The notes under the pieces are model-generated. The model had not been told where the DNA came from. It made no database searches and worked only from the letters and a program-made list of their open reading frames with translations. Positions 13,288 through 25,600 of a DNA stretch of 64,000 nt are shown one piece after another (positions within the stretch are counted from its first letter, which is position 1; each line of letters opens with the position of its first letter). The translations under genes and the position numbers were made by a program. Source of the stretch: Cymbidium sinense (taxonomy: Eukaryota; Streptophyta; Magnoliopsida; Asparagales; Orchidaceae); contig CM038215.1 of assembly GCA_021442155.1 (NCBI GenBank), positions 276,694,413-276,758,412 on the forward strand, read 5' to 3'.

Positions 13288-16150
13288 GATTTAGGTTTAG
13301 TTTTAGGTTTATCGGGTTTTAGAGTTTAGTTTATTTTAAGTTTAAGTTTAGGTTTTATTTATTTTAGTTTTGGTCTAAGTTTATTTTATTTTATTTATTT
13401 TATTTTTATGTTAGGTTTAGGACTATTTTTACTTTAGGGTTTAGGCTTTAATTTTTATTTATTTTTAGGTTTATATTTTAGGTTTAGGTATTTATTTAGT
13501 GTTTATTTTATTTTAGTTTAGGTTTATTTTAACTTTTTTTATGTTTATTTTTTATTTTATTAAGATTTTTTATTCTTAGTTTTATTTTTTTAGTTTAGTT
13601 TAGTTTTTCTTTATTTTATTTTAGTTTTTTTATTTTTTATTTTATTTTATTTTAGTTTTAAGTTTTTATTTTATTATTTTATTTAGGTTTAGGTTTTTAT
13701 TTTATTTTATTTTTTGGTTTTATTTAGTGTAGGTTTACATTTTTAGGTTTTTAGGGTTTAGGGTTTAGGGTTTACTGTGTATAGTTTAGACTTTTACGAT
13801 TTAGGGTTTTAGGATTTAGGGTTTAGGGTTAGGGTTTAGGGTTTACGGTTTAGGGTTTAGTGTTTAGTTTTTAAGTTTTAAGGTTTTGGGGTTTTTGGGT
13901 TTAGGATTTAAGGTTTAGGGTTTAGGGTTAGCTTAGGGTTTAGGGTGTAGGGTTTAGAGTATATGGTTTAGGGTTTAGTCTTTAGGGTTTAGGGTTTTTT
14001 GGGTTTAGGGTACAGGGTTTAGGGTTTAGTGTTAGTTTAGGGTATATAGGGTTTAGGGTTTTAGGTTTAGGTTTTAAGTTTAAGGTTTAAGTGTCAGTTT
14101 AGTTTAGGTTGAGTTAGGGTTAGGGTTTAAGTTTAGTGTTTAGGGTTTAGAGTTTAGGGTTTAGTCTTTTGGTTTAGGTTTAGGTTTTAGGTTTAGTATT
14201 TAGGGTTTAGGTTGTAGAGTTTAAGTTGATTTAGGTTTAGTGTTTAGGGTTATATAGTTTAGGTTTAAGTTAGCAGGTTTAGATTTAGGTTGGTTTAGTG
14301 TTAGCTTAAGGTTTTAGGGTTTAAGGTTAAGGTTAGTTTAGGATTTGGTTTAAACTTTGGTTTATGGTTTAGTTTAGCATGGTTTAGGTCAGGTTTAGTA
14401 TAGGGTTTAGGGTTTAGGGTTGTAGGTTTAGTGTTTAGGGTTTAGGGTTAGTTTTTTGGTTTACGGTTTAAGTTTTTTTTTTTAATTATGTAAACCGATA
14501 CGTTTACATTTTTATTTAGTTATAATTTTTTTTATTTTATGTTTATTTTATTTTTATTTTAAGTGTAGTTTTTATTTTATTTAAGTTATTTATTCTTAGG
14601 TTTATTTTATTTTGTTTATGCTAAAATTTTTTATTTATTTTATTTTTAGGTTTTATTTTGTTTAGGTTTACTTTTTTAGGTTTTAGGGATTAAGGTTTAG
14701 GGTTTAGGGTTTTAGGGTTTAGGGTTTTACGATTTAGGGTTTAAGGTTATGGTTTAGGGTTTAGGGTTTAGTGTGTAGGGTTTAGTATTTAGGCTTCAGG
14801 GTTTTGGATTTAAGTTTTAGGATTTTTTTGGATTTAGTGTTTAGGGCTTAGGATTTAGGGTTTATGGTTCAGGGCATATGGTTTAGGGTTTAAGGTTTAG
14901 GGTTTTTTATGGTATACAGTTTAGGATTTAGTGTTAGTTTTGAGGTTTAAGGTTTTTGGTTTAGGATTTAAGGTTTAGTATTTAGGATTTGTGATTTTTT
15001 ATTTTTAAATTAAGTAAACCGGTAGGTTTAGGTTTATTTAGTTTATTTTTTTATTTTAGTTTATTTTATTTTTTATTTTTATTTAGGTTTATTTTTGTTT
15101 TTATTTAAGTTATTTTATTTATTTTAGGTTTATTTATTTTAGTTTAGGTTTTTAATTTTAGTTTATTTTTTAGGTTTAGATTTAGGTTTAGGTTTTTTTT
15201 TTTAGTTGAGTTTTATTTTTATTTTATTATTTTGGTTTAGGTTTAATTTTTTGTTTCTAGGATTAGGCTTAGGTGTTTATTTTATTTTTGTAGGTTTAAG
15301 TTTAGGTTTTTATTTTAGGTTTATTTTTAGGTTTTATTTTTTAGTTTAGGTTTAGGTTTATTTTTAGTTTATTTTATTTTATTTAGGGTTTAGGTTTAGG
15401 TTTAGTTTTAGTTTATTTTATGTTTAGGTTTATGTTTCAATTATTTTAGTTTAGTTTATTTTTAGGTTTATTTATTTTAGTTTATTTTATTTTATTTAGT
15501 TTAGGTTTAATTTTTCTTAGTTTAGGGTTTAGGTTTTTATTTAGTTTTTTTATTATATTTTAGGTTTATTTTAGTTTTATTTTATGTTTAGTTTTTATTT
15601 TATTAAGGTTTTTATTCTTAGGTCTATTTTATTTTTTTTAGTTTAGTTTAGCTTTATCTTTATTTTATTTTAGTTTATTATTATTTTTATTTTATTTTAT
15701 TTTTAGGTTTGGGTTTTTATTTTTATTTTTTTATTTAGGTTTAGGCTTTTTTATTTATTTTATTTTTAGGTTTTATTTAGTTTAAGTATAGGTTTTTAGG
15801 TTTTTAGGGTTTAGGGCTTAGGGTTTTGGGTTTATGGTTTAGGGTTTTAAGGTTTAGGATTTTAGGATTTAAGGTTTAGGGTTAGGGTTCAGGGATTAGG
15901 GTTTGCGGTTTAGTGTTTAGGCTTTAGGATTTAGGGGTTATAGGGTTTAGGTTTTAGGGTTAACTTAAGGTTTAAGGTTAGTTTATGGTTTAAGGTTTAA
16001 GGTTTAAGGTTTAGACTTTAGGGTTTAAGGTTTTTTGGGTTTAAGGTTGAGGGTTTAGGGCTAGTTTAGGGTTTAGGGTTTAGGGTTAGTTTAGGGTTTA
16101 AGGTTTAGGGTTTTAGGATTTAGAGTTTAGGGTTTCGGGTTTAGGGTTTA
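13288..16150 (+). repeat. Degenerate telomere-like satellite, TTTAGGG orientation
   Basis: This continues the satellite to the right of GRP copy 1. Heptamer-rich blocks lie at 13745-14470, 14690-15000 and 15795-16150, separated by T-rich blocks. Unit boxes occur at about 14481 (TAAACCGATACG) and 15005. The heptamers are scrambled by single-base changes, and shortened forms such as TTTAGTTTAGG are common. No gene is visible. The block ends abruptly at 16150, where the repeat orientation flips. Confidence 0.93.
15005..15030 (+). repeat. Satellite unit box with short inverted repeat
   Basis: This is the clearest example of the box that starts each T-rich half-unit of the satellite. TAAACC at 15015-15020 and GGTTTA at 15025-15030 form a perfect inverted repeat around GGTA, preceded by AAATTAAG. 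Related boxes occur at about 32591, 33545, 35088, 36179, 40124, 41094, 53495 and 57706. In the flipped block (16151-32305) the reverse complement appears, for example at 18565, 20835 and 31618. Confidence 0.7.
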
Positions 16151-16162
16151 CCTAAACCCTAA
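16141..16162. other. Orientation switch TTTAGGG to CCCTAAA
   Basis: TTAGGGTTTA (16141-16150), then CC, then TAAACCCTAA (16153-16162): two perfect 10-base arms around a 2-base spacer. To the left everything reads TTTAGGG on the + strand; to the right everything reads CCCTAAA until about 32305. This is either one breakpoint of an inversion inside the satellite or a head-to-head joint of two telomeric tracts. The copies on both sides are degenerate, so any joint is old or was made from already degenerate repeats. Confidence 0.85.
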
Positions 16163-19100
16163 TCCCTAAAACTAACCCTAAACCCTAAACCTTAAAACCA
16201 AAAAACCCTAAAACCAAAATACCCCAAATGAAAACCCTAAAAATCTACCTAAAATCTAATCTTACCTAAACCCCAAACCTTAAAATAAACTAAAATAAGA
16301 ACCTAAACTTCGATTTACTTAATTTAAAATAAACCTAAACTAAACTTGAACCTACACCTACTAAACCTAAACCCTAAACCATAAATCTAAACCCTAAAAA
16401 TAAAATAAAAAAATTTAAAAGAAATAAAAAATCCTAACCCTAAATAAATCCTAAAACCACCAAACTGTCTTAAACCTAAATCAACCCTAAAACCCTAAAC
16501 CCCAAACCCACCAAAACCCAAAACCCAAAACCAACCCTAAACCCTAAACCTAAACCCTAAAAGCCTTCACTAAACCACCCAATTGTGACCTAAAAACAAA
16601 CCCTAAACCTAAATCAAAACCCTAAACTAAAATAAATAATAAATGGTAAGTAAACTAAATAAACCTAAACTATGGTTTAGATTTTAAAAAAACTTTCCAT
16701 ATTAAACCCTAAACCCTAAACTCTAAATCGTCACCCTATACTAACTTAACCACTAAACCTAACCCTACTCAAACTAAATTAAAACCTAAACCTAAACGTG
16801 ACCATAAACCTAAACCTCTTACTAAACCCTAAACCTAAACCTAAAACCTACACAACCACTGACCCTAAATCTAAACCATAAACCCTAAACCCTGCATAAA
16901 CGCTTAAAACCCTAAACCCTAAAGCCCATTGGGACCCTAAACCCTAAAACCCTAAACCCAAACAATAAATCCTAAGCCTCTAAACCCTAAACTCTTAAAC
17001 CTACACTAAAAGTCTCCTAAATAAAAATAAAATAAAAATAAAATAAAACTAAACTAAAATAAACTTAAACCTAAACCTAAAATAAACTAAACTAAATAAG
17101 GTAAAATAAATAAACTAAACTAAATAAAATAAAAATAAACCTAAATAAAAATAATAATAAAATCAACTAAAATAAATAAATTAAGTAAATAAACGTGACC
17201 TGGGTTTAAATTTTAAAACCCTTAACCCTTAATCCTAAACAAAAAACCCTAAACCCTATACTCTGAACCTACAAGACTAAACCTACAACAATAAAGCCTG
17301 ACTTCCTAAACCCTAAAACCCAAAAAAACCCTACATGCTAAACCCCAAACCCTAAAACCCTAAACCATAAACCCTAAAACCTAAAAAAAAAAAACCTAAA
17401 ATAAACCTAAAGAAAACCTAAAATAAAATAAATAAAAAGCCTAAACCTAAATAAAATAAAATAAAATAAATAAAATAAAATAAAAACTTAAACTAAAACC
17501 TAAACCTAAAAATAAAATAATATAGAAAATAAAAACTAAAATAAAATAAAATAAATAAAAACCTAAACTAAACTATATAAATAAAATAAACCTTAAAATA
17601 AAAAGCATAAATAAAATAAAAACTAAACAAAAAAATTAAAATTAAAAAATATAAATTAAAATAAAATAAAAACTAAATAAAAACCTAAACCTAAAATATA
17701 AACATTTAAATAAAACCTAAAAATAAATAAAAAAGAAAACCTAAACCTTAAAGTAAAAAAAAACCATAACTTAAAATAAATAAAATAAAATAAACCTAAA
17801 CTTAAACTAAAATAAACTAAACTAAAATAAATAAAACCTAAACCTAAACCTAAAATAAATTAAACCTAAACCATAAACTAAATAAAATAAAATAAATTGA
17901 AAATAAACCTAAACATAAACTAAAAAATAAAACCTAAAAATATACCTAGAATAAAAACCATAAACCTAAACTTAAAAAGATAAAATAAAAACCTAAACCT
18001 AAACCTAAAAATAAATAATAAAACCTAAACAAAAAAATAAAAAAAATAAAACTAAACTAAAAATAAAACATAAACCTAAACCTAAACCTAAAAAAGAAAC
18101 TAAAATAAAACCTAAAAATAAATAAAAATCCTTCAACCCTAAACCAAAAACTCTAACACCAAAATGCTAAACCACCACCTAAACCCTAAAATTAACCCTA
18201 CTACAACCACCTAAACCCAAACCCCAAACCTAAAAACACACCCTAAACCACCCTAAAGCCTAAAAATCTTAAACCCTAAATCCTAAACACTCCACTCCAC
18301 CAACTCTAACCCTAAACTGACCCTAAACCCTAAACCCTAAATTCTACCCTCTCTACCCTGGCCAAAATTCTAAAAACCTAAACCTAAAATGTAAAATTAA
18401 ATTAAAACTCAACTAAAAAATAAACCTAAACATAAACCTAAACCTAGAAAAATTTATTAAAGTAAAAAACCTAAAAAAAATAAATAAAAAGAAAAAAAAT
18501 AAACATAAATAAAAAAATAAAATAAAATAAAATAAATAAAAAGTAAACTAAATAAACCTAAACCTGTTGGTTTAATTTAAAAAAACCTAAACGGATCTCC
18601 CACCCTAAACCCTAAAACGTGCTTTAAACCCTAAACTCAAATCCTCCAAACAATAACATACACTAAACAAACTAAACCCTAAAGATTAATCCCTAAATCC
18701 AAAACCCTAAACCCTAAACTCTAAAACCCTAAACCCACCACCAACCCAAAACCCCCACGACCCTGACCTTAATGCAAATGATAAACCCAAACTACCCTAA
18801 ACCCTAAACCCTAAACCATAAACCACAAAAACCTAACTAAACCTAACCTCCTTGCAGTCCAAAACCCACCCAAATCCAAAACCAAAATCCTAAACCTAAA
18901 CAGGCCTTAAACCACTATAAACCTAAACACTGGGCCCTAAACCCTAAACTCCACCCACTAAACACACCCTAAAACACCCTAAAACCTAAGATCCTAGATA
19001 AAATAAAAAAATTGAACTAAAAAAATGACCTTAACCTAAACCTAAAATAAAATAAACTAAACAAACTTAAACTAAACTAAATAAGAAATAAACTAAACTA

Positions 19101-20895
19101 AATAAAATAAAATAAACCTTAAATAAAATAAAATATAAACTATAAACCTAAACCTACTTGGGTTTCTTTGGTTTTTAAAACTTAAATCCTAAATCATAAA
19201 CCCTACATAATCCCTGACCCTACCTACATAACTAACCCTAACCCTCTAACTCTGCTGACCACTCCTAACCCTCTCCCCAAACCTAAACTCCACTCTAAAC
19301 TTTAAACAAACCCTCCCTAAATAACTTGGACCAACTCCCCAACCCAACCCACTAAATACAATCAGTCTAAACCATAAACCCTGGACTCTAAACCCTAATC
19401 CCACCAAAATACAAACCTACATTAAAACCCTAAACTCTAAACCCTGTTTACTAAACCTTAATCAACCCTCAAACCGTAAAATAAACTAAAAGCCCTAAAC
19501 TTATCGGGTTACATGATTTTAAAACTAAACTAACACTCTAAAAACCCATAAACCCTAAACCCTAAACCTTAGACCTTAAAAATAAAAAATAAAAAAATTA
19601 AAAGAAATAAAAAACCATAACCCTAAATCATAAACCCTAAAACTAACCTTAAAGTTATATCCCTAAACCCTAAACCCTAAACCCTAAATCGTAAAATCCT
19701 AAATCCCAAACCCAAAACCCAGAACTCAAAACCCTAAACCCTAAACACTAAACCATAAAAACCCTAAACCCTAAAGGTTAAACATTAAACCCTAAACCCT
19801 AACCCTAAACACTAAACCTTAAACCCTAAAACCACAAACCCTAAATCCAAAACCCTAAACTCTAAACCCTTAACCCTAAAAACTAAAAAAACTTAACCTA
19901 AAAAATAAAATAAAATTAAAATGTAACTAAAAAAATAAACCTAAACCTAAATCTAAACCTAAACCTAAACCTAAAAAATAAAATAAAATAAAAAAAATGT
20001 AAACTAAAATAAATAAACCTTAAATAAATAAACTAAATAAAAATAATAATAATAAACCTAAGTAAAAATAAAAAATAAACTAAACTAAAATAAATAAAAC
20101 CCTAAATCCTAAATCCTAAACCCTAACCTACCTAATCTGGTTTTGAAATCTTAAACCCTAAATCCTCCCTAACCTAAACCCTGGTTCTCAGCCTACCCCA
20201 GGCCTAAAATTATAAACCCTACCCTAAATTAAACATGACCCTCCTAACCTAGTGAGCCTACCCTCCCAACCCAAATCCTCTATAAATCTAGGCCCTGAGC
20301 GCATAACTGTGACCTGGGCCCACCCAAATGCCTTTCTGGGCCCTGACCCCACCTACCATACCCTCCCTACCCTAAACCCAACCCAACCCAAAAACCCTAA
20401 ACCCTAAAGCCTAAACATTAAACCCTAACCTTAAATCCTAAAGTAAACTAAATAAAATAAAAATAAAAAAAAACCTAACCCTAAACCCTAAAAACCATAA
20501 ACCTAAACCCTAAAGAGAATAAAAAATCCCTAACCTTAAACCCTAAAACCTAAAACCCTAAACCCTAAAACCCTAAATCCTTAATCCTAAACCCTAAACC
20601 TTAAACCATAAACCCAAAACACTAAAAAACTAAAAACCTAAACTTAAAAAATAAAATAAAAATAAAACTAAGCCAAAAAAATAAACCTAAACCTAAAAAA
20701 TAAACTAAAATAAATAAGCCTAGAATAAATAAACAAAAGTAAATAAAAATAAAAAATAAGCTTAAATACAAATAAAAATAAAATAAACTAAAATAAATTA
20801 GAATAAACTAAGTAAACTAAATAAACCTAAACCTACTGGGTTACTTAATTTTTTAAAAAAGAACCCTAAACCCTAAACCCTTAACCAATAAGACT
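16163..20895 (-). repeat. Degenerate telomere-like satellite, CCCTAAA orientation
   Basis: This is the same satellite as in the left block, in reverse complement. CCCTAAA-rich blocks (16163-17000, 18130-18360, 18600-19000, 19540-19880, 20370-20640) alternate with A-rich AAATAAAATAAACC blocks. Unit boxes appear as reverse complements near 16305, 18565 and 20835. Some stretches (19200-19340, 20150-20360) are richer in C and G, with CCCTGACC and CCTGGGCCC words. A 25-base stretch (about 17270-17295) recurs at 20889-20913. No gene is seen. Confidence 0.92.
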
Positions 20896-20916
20896 AAACC
20901 TACAACAATAAACCCT
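20896..20916. repeat. Left target-site duplication of LINE A (probable)
   Basis: These 21 bases (AAACCTACAACAATAAACCCT less its last base is 20 long) match 30750-30770 at 18 of 21 positions, exactly where the 5' end and the poly(A) end of copy A predict. Caution: part of the word is telomere-like, and a close relative also occurs at about 17276 in the same satellite, so chance similarity is not excluded. Confidence 0.65.
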
Positions 20917-21112
20917 TTTTTTGCCATAGAGAAGGAATACCACCCGCTCAGCTCTCTCTGAGATTTCTTGTTCCTTTTCATTTCCTTATGGTTTGGCTGC
21001 TTCTCGGCCCTTCTCGATTGGATTTTCAGGTTTTTTGCTCTTGGTTTGGCCACTTATTGCGGACGCACCATTTTTCGTGCAACTGAGCTCTTCAAACTTG
21101 GAGGCGTCGGCT

Positions 21113-22532
21113 ATGGCTCCCGATTTACAAGGTAGTATGGACCCGACTCAATCTATTACTGCGCCTGCTGTTAAATCCTTCAAAGATGCGCTATCTGGTA
21201 AGAACACTTTCTCTAATGCTTCGGTCAACTTAATTTTTACTTCTTTCTGTGGAATGCCAGCTGTAATGTGCTTTGATCTTTATGTGGAAAAATTGGCGAA
21301 GCCATTTGAGTTTTCATTAGTGGGTAAATTTTCATTACTTCACCCGACTCTTGATAATATTCGTTCCTTCTTTCATAGCCTAAAGCTCTTGGGCATTTTC
21401 ACTATAGGATTGATTGATCCTAGGCATATCCTTATTCAGCTATCGAATGATTTAGACTACTCTAGAGTCTTTGCTCGTCGCTCCTATTTTATGTACAATT
21501 GTTAAATTAGGCTCCTGAAATGGTCACCTCTCTTTGATGTCAAAGAGGAATCCCCTATTGTTCCTTTATGGCTAGCCTTTCCAAACATGAGGATACATTA
21601 TGTTACCCATCAAGTCCTATTTGCGGTTGGGGCTCTCTTTGGTAGGCCCTTCAAATCGACCAAGCCACCGCCGCTAGATCTTGGCCATCAGTTGCACGTA
21701 TCTTAGTTGAGATTGATATTACCAAAAAGTATCCTAAAGAAGTTTGGATTGGTTTGGAAAATTTTGGGTATAATCAGAAAGTGGAATTTGAAAATTTCCC
21801 TATTTTTTGCACACACTGTAAGATCCATGGTCATGATCACTCTGAATGTTGTGTTACACCCTAATCTTAAAAAGAATAAATTGTCAGATCCTAAACCTTA
21901 TATAGGAAATGAAAAAACCAATAATTTCACTTATGTGCCTAAAGCTACTCAAAATGGAACTCACCCTCCTACCCCTACTCCTTTACTATCTACTGATTTG
22001 CATATTGGAGAAAAATCCGAGCTTGGTAAAAATAATGATATTGAGGTTTGTGAGGAAACTAATGATAACTTATTTAACATTACTCCTACTTATAATGATT
22101 TGGCATCACAAGACAATCCCTTGACTCATATGAACCATCATGGTGATTTGAATGGAAATCTCAAGTTGGATCAAAAAATCAAACTAATTCGAATTATTCT
22201 AAAAAAATGTTGATACTTTGGTGATGGATCAAAACTGAATAATCATCATGGAAATGAGAATGAAATTTGTGCTATTAATGGTGTCGCAAACTCTCTTTCT
22301 GTTACCCTTCAGAGTGATATCCATGCTAATCCAACTCCTCAACCTAACTCTGATATCGAAGAAGGAGAAATCACAATTAGGAATTCTTTGACAGATACTG
22401 CTCCTATTATAAATATAACCAACCACTCCCTTTCTGATGGAGATACATTGGACATAGATAAGCCTTTTCAAACTATTATTAAAAAAATCCCTTAAAGCTA
22501 GAATCTCCATCTTCTCTAACTTCCACAAATAA
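21113..22532 (+). pseudogene. LINE A ORF1 (DUF4283-like and CCHC zinc knuckle)
   Basis: Plant L1 ORF1 proteins bind the element RNA and form the particle with ORF2. I take the ATG at 21113 (MAPDLQGSMDPTQ) as the start because it is in frame with the conserved KSFKDALSGK and the following text; the same frame stays open further upstream without another ATG start. Frame 2 runs through the DUF4283-like region (SLVGKFSLLHPTLDNIRSFF, HILIQLSNDLDYSRVF) to a TAA at 21503-21505, where copy C has CAA (Gln). It then continues IRLLKWSPLFDVKEE. Near 21655 the homology moves to frame 1 (PSVARILVEID, YPKEVWIGL) and reaches a perfect CX2CX4HX4C knuckle, CTHCKIHGHDHSEC, at 21808-21849. The C-terminal half shifts frame again and ends at TAA 22530-22532, aligned with the ORF1 end of copy C. 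It is broken by at least one stop and three shifts. Confidence 0.85.
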
Positions 22533-22602
22533 TTGCTTCATGCTCTCTTTTTCTTCTCCTTCAATTTTTTAGTTATCTCTTTTCTTTTCTTTCCACCTTA
22601 TT

Positions 22603-25600
22603 ATGATCAATTTTCTTATTTGGAATGTTCAGGGTATTGGGACTCTCACTATCCATAATCATGGTAGGAGCCTTTGTCACACTCATAACATAACCTTACT
22701 TGTTGTTATTGAGCCTTTCATTCACTCTTCTAAGATTACACATGTTGAAAGAATGCTTGGCTTTCAACATTTCTTTTATAATATTAGTAATAAAATTTGG
22801 TGTTTTTGAAATAATTTAATCAACATTTCTATCCTTGATGATCTCAAACAATTGGTTAATGTTCAAATCTCATTGGGTGAATTTTCTACTCTAGGTTCCT
22901 TTATATATGCTTCTTGTAACAGAGCTAGTAGGAACATCCTTTGGGACCACTTAAGAACCTTCACCTCCTCGGTTAACAAACCTTGGTTGGTTTGGGGTGA
23001 CTTCAACACTATTATCGCTTCTTCGGAAAGGAGGGGAGGCTGCTCTCCTAACATCCATTCCATGGAAGACTTCTCAAATATGATCCTCGATTGCAACCTG
23101 ATTGATATTGGTTTTCTGGCTCTGACTATATGTGGCATAACTTTAGACTTTGGCAGCGGCTTGATACGACCCTCTTTAATTCCCTTTGGATCAATCAATG
23201 GCCCCTCACTTCTGTCGAGCATTTGAGCAGAACTTTGTCGGACCATGATCCTCTTTTGATCTCTATCAAATCCTCTTCCAGTAATCTTTCCTCCCCTTCT
23301 CCTTTTAGATTTTAAAATATGTGGACCCAACATCATGATTTCATTAATGTTGTTTCCACTAATTGGATGGCCCCTTTTCACCCGGACAATTTTGTTAAAG
23401 GCTGCTAGCAAAGATATTGTTGATGGTGACATAAATACAAGGTATTTCCATGCTCTTTTCAACAAAAGGAATGCCTTAAACTCTATTCAAAAAATAAAAA
23501 ATATTAACGGTAGCTGGATCACTGATAAGAATGAAATTAAAGATTCTGTCATACAACATTTTCAAAATTTATTAAACATCAACCCTCCCTTAGAAGCCCT
23601 CTCCAACACACACCTGATCCCCTCTATGATTACTAATGATGAGAATCATTTACTCACTTTGCATCCTACGAAAGCTGAGATCAATAGTACTCTCAATAGC
23701 ATGAACACTGACTCTGTTCGGCCCCGATGGCGACTCATTTTTCGTCATTATTGGCCTTTTATTAAGTCTGACCTTTTTGATGCTGTTGTTGACATCTTTG
23801 ATGGCAGCCCTTTACCTAGATACTTTTCTAGCACTTCTATTGTCCTCATTCCCAAAACTAATAATCCTGATTCTTGGGGAGATTTTAGACCTATCAGCCT
23901 TTGCACCTTCTTTTAAAAACTCATTGCTAAATTAATTAATAATAGGATAAGTCTGCTGCTCCCTAAAATTATTTCTCCTAACCAAACTGACTTCATTAAA
24001 AATAGAGCTATATCTGACAATATCCTTCTTGCCCAAGAGCTGGTTCATGACATTGATGTTCCTACTAGAGGTGGCAACATCCTCCTCAAACTGGATATCT
24101 CTAAAGCCTTTGCCTTTGATAACCTCTCGTGGGATTTCCTCTTTCAAATCTTACATTTTTTTGGGTTTTCTGATAATTTCATCCGCCTCATCAAAAACTG
24201 CATTACCAATGTTTGGTTCCTGTTATGATGAATGGTGAGTCCCTCGGTTTCTTTACTTCAACGCATGGCTTGAGACAAGGAGACCCCCTATCACCCTGTC
24301 TTTTTATTCTTGCTATTGAATATCTTTCGAGGAGCCTGAATGATCTTTTCAATAAAAAGCCTACCATGTTTTTTAAAACTCATGGTGGTATCCCTGTTTC
24401 TCATCTTAATTTTGCTGATGATTTTATAATCTTTTGCAATGCCTCTATTTAGCACATTAAAACTATTAAGAACCTTTTAAATGAATTTGGCAAAGAAAGT
24501 GCCTCTTTCTCAATGATGGAAAATGTTGTTTCATTCTTTCTGCTAAAATCCCTACCAATAGGCTCAACCAAATCTCCAGAATTACTAATTTTTAGCTACA
24601 TCAACTTCCTATTAATTATCTCGTGGCTCCACTTTTTAAAGGTCAAAAAAGATCTCATCTTTTTGATGATCTTATCCAGAAAATTTCCAATAAAATTTCT
24701 ATTTGGGAATTTCATTTACTCTCTTTCGGTGGTAGGCTCACCTTGATTAAGAGCACTCTTAATTCCATGCCTTTATATCTCATCCAAATCATTATGACCA
24801 TTTCTATCATTAGCAATTGAGCATCTCTTTAACAAATTTTTGGGCTCTAATAACTCCTCTAAAGAATGCGGACCTCTTGGGTTAAAAGTTGTGGCACTCT
24901 AAGGGTCATGGATCAAGCCAATCAAAGAAGCTATCACTGCCTTTTCCTATAAACTCTGGTGGAATTTTAGGAGTAACATTAGTCTTTGGGCTAATTTCAT
25001 GACTGCTAAATATTATCAGGGTAAGCACCCCCTCATTTGTACCTATAAAGCGGGAGACTCCCCTATTTGGAAAAGACTTTGTTCCGTCAAATGGGATGCC
25101 GAATCCTTAATTTTTTGGGGGATTAACTTTGGTTCCTCATTCTTTTGGCAAGATAACTGAAGTGGATGTGGGTCCATTGATGACTTACTCTCCACCCATT
25201 CCACTCTAGATATTAAAGTGAAATCTTTCTGATAGAATAATATGTGGAATAATAGTAAGCTTACTGATTATATTCCTTCTTTTCTCTTGAACAAACTCAC
25301 TAGTATTCCTATCATTCCTACCAATCAAGATCAGATCCTTTTTAAGCTCTCACATAATGGTGATTTCAACTTTAAAAATATTTGGCTTCACATTAAAGAA
25401 ACTCATGTTTCTTCCAATGTGTTTCTCAAACTTTGGAATATCACTATCCCTACTTTTTATTCTGTTCTAACTTGGCATATTTTGAAAAACTTCTTCCCTG
25501 TTGACTCCTTATTGTGGGATAAAGGTTTTCAATTACCTTCAAAATGCCAATGCTACTTTCACATTGAGAATGTGAACCATGCCTTTGTTAACAGGGCCAT

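Noticed and set aside
13086..13322. 78-residue + strand Thr/Ser/Pro-rich frame
   Set aside because: It is antisense to the Gly-rich codons of GRP copy 1.
5880..16150. A true chromosome end
   Set aside because: The heptamers are heavily mutated, mixed with other sub-repeats and embedded between LINEs; there is no long perfect TTTAGGG run.
22863..23465. 200-residue minus-strand open frame
   Set aside because: It is the shadow of the LINE A endonuclease region, where GDFNTI and SDH motifs on the + strand give the real reading.
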